The translations under genes and the position numbers were made by a program. Positions 16,703 to 24,778 of a DNA stretch of 64,000 bases are shown here, in pieces. The notes beneath the pieces are model-generated. The model was not told the origin of the DNA, ran no database searches, and was given only the letters and a program-made list of their open reading frames with translations. Numbering within the stretch: the stretch's first letter is position 1; the number at the start of each line of letters is the position of its first letter. This DNA is from Gemmatimonadota bacterium (GTDB lineage: Bacteria > Latescibacterota > UBA2968 > UBA8231): contig VXML01000029.1 in assembly GCA_009841115.1 (NCBI GenBank), positions 1-64,000 of the forward strand, in the 5' to 3' direction.

Positions 16703-18880
16703 TCAGCGCGCTAGTTTCCCTATTACTTGGGCGATCAGCCGCAAGCCCAAATCGTCCTTGAGCGTCAAGATCGACTCCGGGTGAAACTGCACCGCCGCCA
16801 CCGGCAACTCGCGGTGCTCCACGGCCATGATGACCCCGTCATCGGTCTGCGCTAACACCCGCAAGCACTCGGGCAGCTTCTCCGGCACGACGTAGAGCGA
16901 GTGGTAGCGCCCAGCGACAAACTCCGTGGGAAACCCGTCGAAAATCCCTTCGGGCGTGCAGCGGATCGTCGATTCCTTGCCGTGCATCGGGTAGGAAAGC
17001 ACCCCCAACTCGCCACCGAGCGCTTCAACGATACCCTGCAATCCGAGACACACGCCAAAAACCGGCAGCGCACGCCGCACGCACTCGTTGACCAACTCCG
17101 GCACGCCGAATTCCTTGGGCGTGCCTGGCCCCGGCGAGATAAAGACCAGATCGGGATCAAACTCGGCGAAGACGCGCTGGGGGTCGCGCAGGCCCCGCGC
17201 ACCGCTGCCATCGCGCGACCTCGCAGCGCGCACCGTCACCACCTCCGCTCCCGTCTGCCGCACGTAATCGCCGAGCGTATGGACGAAAGAGTCGCGGTTA
17301 TCGACGAAGAGCACCCGCTTGCCCTGCCCCGTAGTTGCGATTTGGGCGCTCTTCTCCTTCGCGTCGTCCGCGTCGATCACCGCATTGATAAAGGTCTCGG
17401 CCTTGGCCCGCGTCTCGCGCTCCTCAGCGTCTGGGTCCGAGTCGCAGAGCAGCGTCGCCCCAGCCCGTACTTTGGCGATGCCGTCCTCCAAGTGTACCGT
17501 GCGGATGGTGATCCCAGTGTTGATCTCGCCGCTGAAGAGCAACATCCCAACGCAGCCGCCGTACCAGCGCCGCGCCGAGTTTTCCAGTTCCTCGATCTTC
17601 TGCATGGCCGCCGGTTTGGGCGCGCCGGTAAGCGTCACTGCCCACATATGCGAAAGCAGGGCGTCAAATCCATCACAGTCGTCCTTCAGCTCGCCCACTA
17701 CTTGGTCCACAGTGTGAAAAACCTTCGAGTACCTTTCGATCATCCGCCGTCCGATCACCCGCACCGAGCCTTCCTTACAAATCCGCGCCTTGTCGTTGCG
17801 ATCGACATCCGTGCACATGTTCAGCTCGGCCTCGTCCTTTTTTGAGTTGAGCAAGTCGCGGATCTGCTCGGCGTCCTCCATCACAGTTTTGCCTCGGCCG
17901 ATGGTCCCGGCAATTGGACAAGTCTCGACCAATGACTCATTGACCCGCACGAACATCTCGGGTGAAGCGCCGATCAGATACTCGTCGCCTAAGTTGATGA
18001 AGAACTCGTAGGGGCTGGGGCTAGTGCGGCGGATATTCTCAAAGAGGGTGTGCGGGCTGCCCGCATAGCCAGCGCTGAGCACTTGGCTCGGTGTCACCTC
18101 AAAGAAGTCGCCGCGTTCGGTCCCAGCGATGACCTCGCGCACCTTGTCGGCGTATTCCCCGGGGGCGTGGTCGCACGTAATCTCGGACGCTGCGCCGCGC
18201 ACATAGGGCACGGCGTCCGTGCTTCGCTCCATGCCCTCGGTTGACAACCCATCGGCGGCAAATTCATAGCGGTAACGCCGCGCCTGCTCCTTGCGGTGAT
18301 CGACGACGACCAGCTCGTCTGGCAAAAAGAGGTGCAGATCGGGCCGGTCCTCGCGACGCGGGTGGCGCAGTTGGAGCGGCTCAAACTGGAGTACCAAGTC
18401 ATAGCCCAGCGCCCCGTAAAAGCCCAAGTGATTTTCGCCCTCGGCTCGCATCTGAGCCATTAGTGCGCGCAGGACGCTGAAGATCGTCGGCTGCTTGGAA
18501 CGCTCCTCTTCGGGGAAGTACTCGGGCATGGGAGCCACTGCGCCTTTGAGCTGGCCATCGGTTAGCTCCAGATCCGTCACATGCTCGTGCTTGGCGAGGC
18601 TGCCGCGAAAGATCTCTAGCAGCATCTCGCCGCGAGCGTTGAGCGCCCGGAAGGCAAAGGCGCGCTGACGCGCCACCAACTCCAGCGGCGGATCGACGAA
18701 GCCAATGTCCCAGCGGCTATAGCGCCCTGGATACTCGTAGCCGCTGGCGAAGACGGCACCCCGGTGGGTATTGAGCCGTTCGAGCAGGGACACTAGCGGC
18801 CTTGCTATGGGCAATTCCTCGGTCTGGCGCTTGACTTCGACGCCGCCAGCCGTGCGAAAAGTTTCCGTGTGAATGGTCAT
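16703..18880 (-). CDS. trpE(G): Fused anthranilate synthase TrpE(G)
   Basis: The 725-residue protein joins anthranilate synthase component I (about 1-510) and the TrpG glutaminase (about 525-725). Component I shows EYLIGASPEMFVRV, CPIAGTIGRG, the catalytic segment HMWAVTLTGAPKPAAMQKIE and YGGCVGMLLFSGEIN. The glutaminase keeps the nucleophile in FGVCLGLQG and the His-Glu pair in QFHPESILT. It makes anthranilate from chorismate and glutamine. Such fusions are known in rhizobia and scattered lineages. I start at ATG 18880, with GGAG 7 bases upstream; the longer frame to 18973 runs back through the terminator. A leader peptide and terminator upstream indicate attenuation by tryptophan supply. 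Confidence 0.94.
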   Translation of the reverse strand: MTIHTETFRTAGGVEVKRQTEELPIARPLVSLLERLNTHRGAVFASGYEYPGRYSRWDIGFVDPPLELVARQRAFAFRALNARGEMLLEIFRGSLAKHEHVTDLELTDGQLKGAVAPMPEYFPEEERSKQPTIFSVLRALMAQMRAEGENHLGFYGALGYDLVLQFEPLQLRHPRREDRPDLHLFLPDELVVVDHRKEQARRYRYEFAADGLSTEGMERSTDAVPYVRGAASEITCDHAPGEYADKVREVIAGTERGDFFEVTPSQVLSAGYAGSPHTLFENIRRTSPSPYEFFINLGDEYLIGASPEMFVRVNESLVETCPIAGTIGRGKTVMEDAEQIRDLLNSKKDEAELNMCTDVDRNDKARICKEGSVRVIGRRMIERYSKVFHTVDQVVGELKDDCDGFDALLSHMWAVTLTGAPKPAAMQKIEELENSARRWYGGCVGMLLFSGEINTGITIRTVHLEDGIAKVRAGATLLCDSDPDAEERETRAKAETFINAVIDADDAKEKSAQIATTGQGKRVLFVDNRDSFVHTLGDYVRQTGAEVVTVRAARSRDGSGARGLRDPQRVFAEFDPDLVFISPGPGTPKEFGVPELVNECVRRALPVFGVCLGLQGIVEALGGELGVLSYPMHGKESTIRCTPEGIFDGFPTEFVAGRYHSLYVVPEKLPECLRVLAQTDDGVIMAVEHRELPVAAVQFHPESILTLKDDLGLRLIAQVIGKLAR

Positions 18881-18896
18881 GTTGTTCTCCAAGTAC

Positions 18897-18930
18897 AAAA
18901 AAAACGCGGACACCCAAGGGCGTCCGCGTT
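18897..18930 (-). terminator. Trp attenuator terminator
   Basis: Arms AACGCGGAC (18930-18922) and GTCCGCGTT (18911-18903) form a perfect 9-bp stem followed by eight U residues (to 18897) in the minus-strand transcript, ending 16 bases before the trpE(G) ATG. Since it lies between a promoter and the first structural gene, it fits an attenuator. GGACGC (18925-18920) in its 5' arm can instead pair with GCGTCC (18971-18966) in the leader-peptide frame, a possible antiterminator. Confidence 0.85.
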
Positions 18931-18956
18931 GGATTGAAAATTCATCTCGTCGCAGT

Positions 18957-19037
18957 CTAGCAGATGGACGCACCTCTCTCCCTGCTCGGGGAATACCAAG
19001 CGCGCCACCAACGACGAATGTGAGGCGAAAATTTCAT
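18957..19037 (-). CDS. trpL: Trp leader peptide
   Basis: A 26-codon frame, MKFSPHIRRWWRAW then YSPSRERGASIC, lies between the promoter and the attenuator terminator. Codons 10, 11 and 14 are TGG, so three Trp codons fall within five codons, as in classical leader peptides. The stop (18959-18957) is 27 bases before the terminator stem. Ribosome stalling at the Trp codons would mask the proximal arm and favour the alternative pairing. The ATG is only about 3 bases from the predicted transcript start, so the leader may be translated as a near-leaderless message. Confidence 0.82.
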   Translation of the reverse strand: MKFSPHIRRWWRAWYSPSRERGASIC

Positions 19038-19046
19038 AACGGGCAG

Positions 19047-19075
19047 AAAGTAAAGGCGAGTCTTTGCACTGTCAA
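19047..19075 (-). promoter_or_regulatory. Promoter of the trp/aro supra-operon
   Basis: TTGACA at 19075-19070 and TACTTT at 19052-19047 are spaced by 17 bases; transcription would start near 19040. The -35 box begins 14 bases after the stop codon of the upstream subtilase gene. Confidence 0.7.
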
Positions 19076-19089
19076 GGGCCGGAAACCGC

Positions 19090-22000
19090 TCAGCGAATCA
19101 ACACCAACTTAGCCGTTTGGACGGCACCTCCCACTTGCAGCACGGCCCAATAGACCCCCGAAGCCGCCTCTACACCCGCAGCCGTGCGACCATTCCAACT
19201 GACGCGATGTGCACTAGCCGCCAACCAGCTATCGGCTAACACGCGAATAGGCTGGCCCATCAAGTTATAGATGACGAGCCGCACAGGACCGGCGTCGGCC
19301 AAGGCAAAGGGAATGGTCACTTCCGCGTTGAACGGCGTGGGAAAGGGATCTCCGAGGCCGGAAACTAAGCCATCTGTCACCTTGGCTAGAATTCCCGTCC
19401 CGGCGACCGGCTTAGCACTAGGCGGTTCCCCTACCCACACGTCCTTCAACTGCCAGCGAGCGAAAGATGAAGTGCGGTTTTGGTTGAACATATTGCGGAA
19501 CTCAATAGTGTTTGTGCCGGTGCGCAGGTCTGCTCTGTCCAAGATGAGATACCAACCCGTCCAATCCTCACTCGCTGGAATATAGGCGTAAGACTGTTCG
19601 TTAAGAAAAATATCGATTTCGCCGTCGCTTATTTCCTTTACCGAAAAATAACACGCGAGATCGCGACTAGCTCCCCCAAAGCCAAACTTGACGCTTTTGG
19701 GATTTTTGGTGACCGCAGGCGGACTGTAGCCGAACAGTCCTCTGCTCGGCAGCGACTCCACCACTTCGCCTTCAACAATAATGCGCTTAGTCCCGGAAGA
19801 CTGAGACCCGGTAACGACGACCTTCACGTCTCCACTTTGCGCCCCAACCGGAACCTTGACCACGATTCGGCTGTCGCTCCAACTCACGTAATCGCTGGAC
19901 GCTGGTCGGACATTGGGTGTGAACAACACATAACCACTCCCTCGGCTGCTTCCGAAATTGGCCCCAGTCAACGTCAGGCGGTCTCCGGGTATGACTCTGC
20001 TCGGAGAAACACTGCTCAAATAAGGACTCGTTATCTCCAAGCGGATGGCGTTGCTCGTTCCTGCCGAAGTGCGGACAACGAGATTGCCCGAGCGCACATT
20101 CGTGGGAACGCGAAACCTGATGCGGGTATTCGACCAACTAGCCAACGAAGAGGAGGGGATCGCGACCGAACCTATCCGAATCGTACTGCTGCCCCGCGAG
20201 GAACCGAAGTTGCTTCCGATGATGGTCACGACCTGATTGTACTGCACTCGACGGGGAGAAACAGAAGTGATTTGAGGAGAGGAGGCAGACTCCACCACAA
20301 TACGCTTAGTCCCGGAAGACAGAGCCCCTATAACGACGACCTTCACGTCTCCACTTTGCGCCTCAACCGGAACCTTAACCACGATTCGGCTGTCGCTCCA
20401 AACTACGTAATCGCTGGACGATGGCCGGACATTGGGCGCAAAGCGGACGTAACTGCCCCCCCGGCTGCTCCTGAAGTTGGCCCCAGTCAACGTCAGACGA
20501 TCCCCTATCTTGACTCTGCTCGGCGAAACACTACCCAAGTAGGGGCTTATTATCTCCAAGGAGATGGCGTTGCTCGTTCCTTTCGAGGTGCGGACAGTGA
20601 CATTGCCCGAGCGCATATTCGTGGGAACGCGAAACCTGATGCGGGTATTCGACCAACTATCTAACCAAGAGGCAGGGATCACGACCGAACCAATCCGAAT
20701 CGTACTGCTCCCCCGCGACGAGCCGAAATTGATTCCAGTGACCGTTACGTCCTGATTGTACAGCACTGTGCGGGGAGAGACAGAAGTGATGTAAGGGGAT
20801 GCTTCAACCACAATGCGTTTCGTCCCCGACGTCCCATTCGAAGTAGTAACCTGCACATTGCCACTTTGCGCTCTATCCGGAACTTTGACGACAATTCTAC
20901 TGTTGGACCAACTCACATAGTCCGCAGCAGAAGGCCGTACGTTAGAAGGAAATAAAACGTATCCCGTACTGCGTCTAGTGCCAAAATTGCCGCCTGTTAG
21001 TGTCAGGCGATCCCCTGTTTTCACTTGCGTTGGCGAGATTCTCGTCAGATACGGGCTCGTTATTTGTAGACGAATGGCATTACTGATGCCTTGGGACGTT
21101 CTAACGGTCAGGTTGCCGGGAGGAGTATTGAGGGGAATGCGGAACCGTATCCTGCTATTCGACCAAGAGGTAAACGAAGAGATCGTGACCGAACCGATCC
21201 GCACGTAACTACTTCCCCGCGAGGAACCGAAATTACCCCCATTTACAGTAACAATGGTATTCGTCCTTCCGGTCTGTGGAGAGATGCTGCTGACCCAAGG
21301 AGAGGTAATCGTCAGCCGAGTCGAAGAAGCCCTTCCCCTCGTAGTTACAACCTGCACATTGCCCGTCCGCGCTCCAGCCGGCACTCTCACGCGAATCTGG
21401 GTATTGCTCCAACTAACATATTGAGAAGAACTAGGTTCCTTACCCCCTTGAAAAATCACCCTGCTCGTGCCCCGATTCGCACCGAAAGCCGTTCCACGGA
21501 TGGTTATGACTTGATTGTACTGCACTCGACTGGGCGAGATGGAAGTGATTTGAGGAGACCTGCTTTCGATTTGAAGCAGCTTCGTCCCCGACGTCCCATT
21601 CGAAGTAGTAACCTGTACATTGCCACTCTGCGCTCTAGCCGGAACCTTGACGACAATTCTGCTGTTGGACCAACTCACATAGTCCGCGGCAGAAGGCCGT
21701 ACGCTAGAACTAAAAAAAACGTATCCAGTGCCTCGTCTAGTACCAAAATTGCCGCCCGTTAGCGTCAGGCGATCCCCTGTTTTCGCTCGCGTGGGCGAGA
21801 TTCCTGTCAGATACGGACTCGTTATTTGTAGGCGAACGGAATTGCTGGTACCTTGGGACGTTCTAACGGTCAGGTTGCCGGGAGGAGTATTGAGGGGAAT
21901 GCGAAACCTGATTTGGGTGTTCGACCAACTAGCCAACGAAGAGGAAGGGATCACGACCGAACCAATCCGTACGGTACTGCTCCCTCGCGAAGAACCGAAA

Positions 22001-23661
22001 TTACTCCCGCTTACGGTAACAACCGTATTCGTCCTTCCGGTCTGTGGAGAGATGCGGCTGATCCGAGGAGAGGTATTTGCGGAAACTCGCATAATCGGCA
22101 ACACGAGTTTGCCATATCCGCTGTCGTTGTCCCTTCCTCGGGTTCCTATATCAACAGTTGCCGCAACAAGTGCGTTCCACAATTGAGTGCGTGAGTACGA
22201 TGGATTCGCCGACTTGATCAGGGCTGCCGCGCCAGCGACGTGGGGTGCCGCGAAGGAGGTCCCGCCAAAGGTGTACGGCGCATGAGAAACTGTCGATACT
22301 CCAGTAGGAGCGACGAGGTCTGGCTTGATGCGACCATCGGTGGTAGGACCACGGGAACTATAGTCTTCGATCCGGCCAACGTTCCAATTTCTATGATATA
22401 TTGCCCCGACGCTCATAGATCCTCTAGCGTCCGCTGGACTCCCGATACTGTTCTCCGCGACCGCATACTCTTCAAAATCGTGATTAAGTGACCATATTTT
22501 TAGCCTTCTGGGCCGAGCGTCCTCGCTGCGAACAGAAATTCCATACTCTCCCGATCTTTCTACCTTGTATTCGATTGATTCTACAGGTTCGCCACCGGAG
22601 ATATTTTGACGATCAGTACTTTCGGCAACGGTTTCTAAATCGCCGGAGGAATTTACAAAATCGAGGTACAAGTCGTAGTTCTCACGGGAATTGGGCCAAT
22701 CATTCCACGTCAAGAAAATACTTATCTCATCCCCTCTTTCCGCTTCAAAAGCTATCACCTCGTCTCCGCCTTCAAAGTTGTGCCAACCGTCATCATCGCT
22801 ATCAGACCAGAAACCGTCGTAATGGCTCTTTGCGTTATTGCCCGCTGAAGTCACCCAAAGAATGCCATTATCGGCAGCGTCATCTACAATGTCGCAGGCC
22901 AACCCGCGCCCATCGCCAATGCCTGTACCAAACCAGCCGCTGGAATAATTGATTACGTCGATACCGTTCCGTATGCAGCGATCTTTGGCGTTTTCAAAGT
23001 CAACCATATCCCCAGTCTTATAAAGATAGAGTTCAGCTTCCGGGGCCACGTCGTGGATAATCTCGGCACACGCCGTGCCGTGGACGCTGTCGCCGGCGTA
23101 TATCCCCTCGCCCGTATAGTCGTAGTAGTTCCAACGCGCTGGCATGTCTCCAGACAGTTTGTTTGCCCCCTTAAATCCACCATCGATAATGGCCACCTTG
23201 ACCCCTTGTCCTTTCACACCCGCCGAGTGATTAGCCAACGCGCCGATGCGGGACACCCCTTCGCTGATCGTCGCTTGAGAATGCGGCCGATGCGGCTTGC
23301 GGACAAAGCGAACCCCCGGTAGTTCCGAAACCGCCAGCAGAGACGACGCCGGAACCGAAATCCGCATCAGACTTTTAGACTGCGCCAGAACTCTCCCTCC
23401 AAGTGCAGCCAGCGACGACGTATCAATCGAAGCCGACGCTTGGCCAACATGTGGAACCAAGATGACGACGACAGTATCCTGTAAATCGCGTGTCGGCTTT
23501 GCCGCCCCCGGTATCGCCAACTCCCACAACGCACTCTGTATCTTGGCCGGGCCATCGGGTTTGTCAGGTGTGAAATCTATGTTCTGTCCCCAGAGGGGTA
23601 CATAGCCAAGGATGCCCAAGAAAAAGGCAATCGTAATTCTATAACGATTAATTAGCTCCAC
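19090..23661 (-). CDS. Secreted subtilase with nine TIG/IPT domains and FlgD-type C-terminal domain
   Basis: The 1523-residue precursor has a signal peptide (about 1-25, hydrophobic core then LWGQ), a pro-region, and an S8 peptidase domain with Asp160 (VAIIDGG), His194 (SVHGTACAE), the oxyanion Asn in TSAGNNA and Ser469 (GGTSFAAPHVAGAAAL). The segment between about 285 and 400 looks like an inserted beta-rich (PPC-like) domain. Nine TIG domains of about 85 residues span about 531-1297. A lectin-like beta region follows, and the last 75 residues form a FlgD-type Ig-like domain (PFPTPFNAEVTIPFAL ... GVYWAVLQVGG), a tail common on exported proteins of FCB-type bacteria. It probably degrades extracellular protein or acts at the surface; the substrate is unknown. 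A paralogue lies at 24779-27760. Confidence 0.9.
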   Translation of the reverse strand: MELINRYRITIAFFLGILGYVPLWGQNIDFTPDKPDGPAKIQSALWELAIPGAAKPTRDLQDTVVVILVPHVGQASASIDTSSLAALGGRVLAQSKSLMRISVPASSLLAVSELPGVRFVRKPHRPHSQATISEGVSRIGALANHSAGVKGQGVKVAIIDGGFKGANKLSGDMPARWNYYDYTGEGIYAGDSVHGTACAEIIHDVAPEAELYLYKTGDMVDFENAKDRCIRNGIDVINYSSGWFGTGIGDGRGLACDIVDDAADNGILWVTSAGNNAKSHYDGFWSDSDDDGWHNFEGGDEVIAFEAERGDEISIFLTWNDWPNSRENYDLYLDFVNSSGDLETVAESTDRQNISGGEPVESIEYKVERSGEYGISVRSEDARPRRLKIWSLNHDFEEYAVAENSIGSPADARGSMSVGAIYHRNWNVGRIEDYSSRGPTTDGRIKPDLVAPTGVSTVSHAPYTFGGTSFAAPHVAGAAALIKSANPSYSRTQLWNALVAATVDIGTRGRDNDSGYGKLVLPIMRVSANTSPRISRISPQTGRTNTVVTVSGSNFGSSRGSSTVRIGSVVIPSSSLASWSNTQIRFRIPLNTPPGNLTVRTSQGTSNSVRLQITSPYLTGISPTRAKTGDRLTLTGGNFGTRRGTGYVFFSSSVRPSAADYVSWSNSRIVVKVPARAQSGNVQVTTSNGTSGTKLLQIESRSPQITSISPSRVQYNQVITIRGTAFGANRGTSRVIFQGGKEPSSSQYVSWSNTQIRVRVPAGARTGNVQVVTTRGRASSTRLTITSPWVSSISPQTGRTNTIVTVNGGNFGSSRGSSYVRIGSVTISSFTSWSNSRIRFRIPLNTPPGNLTVRTSQGISNAIRLQITSPYLTRISPTQVKTGDRLTLTGGNFGTRRSTGYVLFPSNVRPSAADYVSWSNSRIVVKVPDRAQSGNVQVTTSNGTSGTKRIVVEASPYITSVSPRTVLYNQDVTVTGINFGSSRGSSTIRIGSVVIPASWLDSWSNTRIRFRVPTNMRSGNVTVRTSKGTSNAISLEIISPYLGSVSPSRVKIGDRLTLTGANFRSSRGGSYVRFAPNVRPSSSDYVVWSDSRIVVKVPVEAQSGDVKVVVIGALSSGTKRIVVESASSPQITSVSPRRVQYNQVVTIIGSNFGSSRGSSTIRIGSVAIPSSSLASWSNTRIRFRVPTNVRSGNLVVRTSAGTSNAIRLEITSPYLSSVSPSRVIPGDRLTLTGANFGSSRGSGYVLFTPNVRPASSDYVSWSDSRIVVKVPVGAQSGDVKVVVTGSQSSGTKRIIVEGEVVESLPSRGLFGYSPPAVTKNPKSVKFGFGGASRDLACYFSVKEISDGEIDIFLNEQSYAYIPASEDWTGWYLILDRADLRTGTNTIEFRNMFNQNRTSSFARWQLKDVWVGEPPSAKPVAGTGILAKVTDGLVSGLGDPFPTPFNAEVTIPFALADAGPVRLVIYNLMGQPIRVLADSWLAASAHRVSWNGRTAAGVEAASGVYWAVLQVGGAVQTAKLVLIR
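19771..22071 (-). repeat. Array of nine TIG-domain repeats
   Basis: Three domain subtypes, A (YN/TN-VVTV..RIGSV), B (GDRLTLTG..VRPS..DYV) and C (QYNQVITI..KEPSSS), occur in the protein order A B C A B A B A B. DNA copies are recent: a 53-base block at 21089-21141 recurs at 21851-21903 (762-base period, three domains), and GTGGGAACGCGAAACCTGAT at 20102 recurs at 20621 (519-base period, two domains). Confidence 0.85.
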
Positions 23662-23720
23662 CGTCGCTCCATGTTTTGGGGATAAGCGGGATGCCGACCA
23701 ACACGAGGCGGCGGCGGCTT

Positions 23721-23748
23721 ATAATACGCCCTCAAAACGAAACGTCAA
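23721..23748 (-). promoter_or_regulatory. Promoter of the nine-TIG subtilase
   Basis: TTGACG at 23748-23743 and TATTAT at 23726-23721 are separated by 16 bases, about 60 bases before the ATG at 23661. Confidence 0.65.
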
Positions 23749-23775
23749 GGGCCGATCAACACTCAGCGAATCAAC
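23743..23775 (-). repeat. 33-base direct repeat (second copy at 19070-19102)
   Basis: Both copies share CTCAGCGAATCAAC (plus strand), which is the last codons and stop of the subtilase genes, and GTCAAGGGCCG, which contains the -35 box of the next promoter; a 7-base middle differs. The copy at 23743 has no subtilase gene attached: it is a relict 3' end (codons for ALIR and the stop) beside the toxin gene. Confidence 0.7.
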
Positions 23776-23779
23776 GCCG

Positions 23780-24130
23780 CTACGGCAAATCGTCTATCCA
23801 AGCAGGCGGCAGGCGACCCGACGCTTTGGCCTCAGATTGCAGGCGTCGGAGCACAGCAGCGTCTAGAGGAGAGCGCTGTTCAAAATGGAGTGGAACATTG
23901 CCGGCGATTTTTAGGGCAGCGACTCGGCGCGTTCTTTTGAGAACTAAGGCCGTTTCTTTGCTTACAAAGGGATGGTCTCCCTCATATAAGCGTACAGGCT
24001 CAAACGGAAAGTGCCTTGCATCTGAACAGGTGACAAAGAGGACTTCGCCAGCAGCGTTGGGATTAGTCAGAACAATGAAGTGGTGGTAGGGTTCGACTTT
24101 TGACTGGACGACGGTGCCAGCCTGTATCAC
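23780..24130 (-). CDS. Putative toxin partner of the Panacea protein
   Basis: This 116-residue cytoplasmic protein is encoded downstream of a Panacea-domain gene and overlaps it as GTGA (start GTG at 24130). The first half is rich in beta strands (GTVVQSK, HHFIVLTNP, EVLFVTCSD), then GDHPFVSKETALVLKRTRRV, and a helical basic C terminus ending in PPAWIDDLP. I cannot place it in a named family; the strand pattern is compatible with a small barrel, but no MazF/PemK catalytic motif is convincing. Its role as toxin is inferred from order, size and partner only. Confidence 0.55.
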   Translation of the reverse strand: MIQAGTVVQSKVEPYHHFIVLTNPNAAGEVLFVTCSDARHFPFEPVRLYEGDHPFVSKETALVLKRTRRVAALKIAGNVPLHFEQRSPLDAAVLRRLQSEAKASGRLPPAWIDDLP

Positions 24131-24687
24131 GCCAAGATCCTATCCAGCCAAGCGTCCGTCTGTTCCAAGTCCAAGATGGCTTGGATTTCTTCGTCGCTCT
24201 TCTTCAGGGCGAGCAGGATGCGTTGGACAGGGATGGGTGTCGCTTGGGGACCGTGCGGATTTTCTTCGGGATTTTCCCACTCGGGGAGACGGTGAGTAAG
24301 CTCGACAAGACCATTGGAACCCCAAGAGGGCAGATGGCCGTATTGCTTCCAGACATCCTCGGCGACCGCCCGTTCCGCTTGAGACAGGTGGTTTATTCCC
24401 ATCTCTTTCTTTAGGCCAATGCAGTAATCTGCTTGATTTTCGATATACTGGTTCCACACAGGATGGCGATCTGGATCGTCTTCTTGGTGTATCAGATTGT
24501 ACGTCTGAATGGGCACCGGACCGTGTTTCATCGACACCCAGCGATCAGTGGAGATGCTATGTCCTTCCCGGTCCAACGCCTCGCGATCAGCTAGGTAGAT
24601 GAGTTTGAGCAGCTTGATAAACTTCATCGAGCCGCCCCACGACAACATGCAGGCGGCCAGTTCAGTGGCCTTTTCTTCGTTGAACAT
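24127..24687 (-). CDS. Panacea-domain (SocA/DUF4065-like) antitoxin candidate
   Basis: The 186-residue protein has the Panacea pattern: KFIKLLKLIYLADREAL near residues 22-38, RWVSMKHGPVPIQTYNLI near 49-66 with the conserved HGPV, and a C-terminal helical region. Panacea domains are known as promiscuous antitoxins (PanA) that neutralise unrelated toxins encoded next to them; the founding example, SocA, is a proteolytic adaptor for SocB. GAGGAG stands 6 bases before the ATG. The gene has its own promoter and a coupled downstream partner, which fits a two-gene toxin-antitoxin operon. Confidence 0.8.
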   Translation of the reverse strand: MFNEEKATELAACMLSWGGSMKFIKLLKLIYLADREALDREGHSISTDRWVSMKHGPVPIQTYNLIHQEDDPDRHPVWNQYIENQADYCIGLKKEMGINHLSQAERAVAEDVWKQYGHLPSWGSNGLVELTHRLPEWENPEENPHGPQATPIPVQRILLALKKSDEEIQAILDLEQTDAWLDRILA

Positions 24688-24708
24688 GATTATCTCCTCT
24701 TTAGGACT

Positions 24709-24737
24709 ATAATAGGAGATTCAAGAGTCCTTTTCAC
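24709..24737 (-). promoter_or_regulatory. Possible promoter and operator of the Panacea operon
   Basis: GTGAAA at 24737-24732 and TATTAT at 24714-24709 are 17 bases apart. GGACT and AGTCC flank the -10 region as an inverted repeat, and TCTCCT pairs with the AGGAGA of the ribosome-binding site. Autoregulation is a guess. Confidence 0.45.
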
Positions 24738-24778
24738 GTTGTCAACCCAAGTCTGCTTGGCAGCGACAACGATTCGGC

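Noticed and set aside
18881..18973. Longer N terminus for TrpE(G)
   Set aside because: The extra codons run through the attenuator hairpin and lack similarity to the family; ATG 18880 has a good ribosome-binding site.
18897..19040. T-box riboswitch upstream of trpE(G)
   Set aside because: The leader is only about 140 bases and lacks the conserved AGGGTGGNACCGCG element; a Trp-rich leader peptide explains the terminator better.
19771..22071. CRISPR-like array
   Set aside because: The repeats are long, coding TIG domains in one open frame, not short direct repeats with unique spacers.
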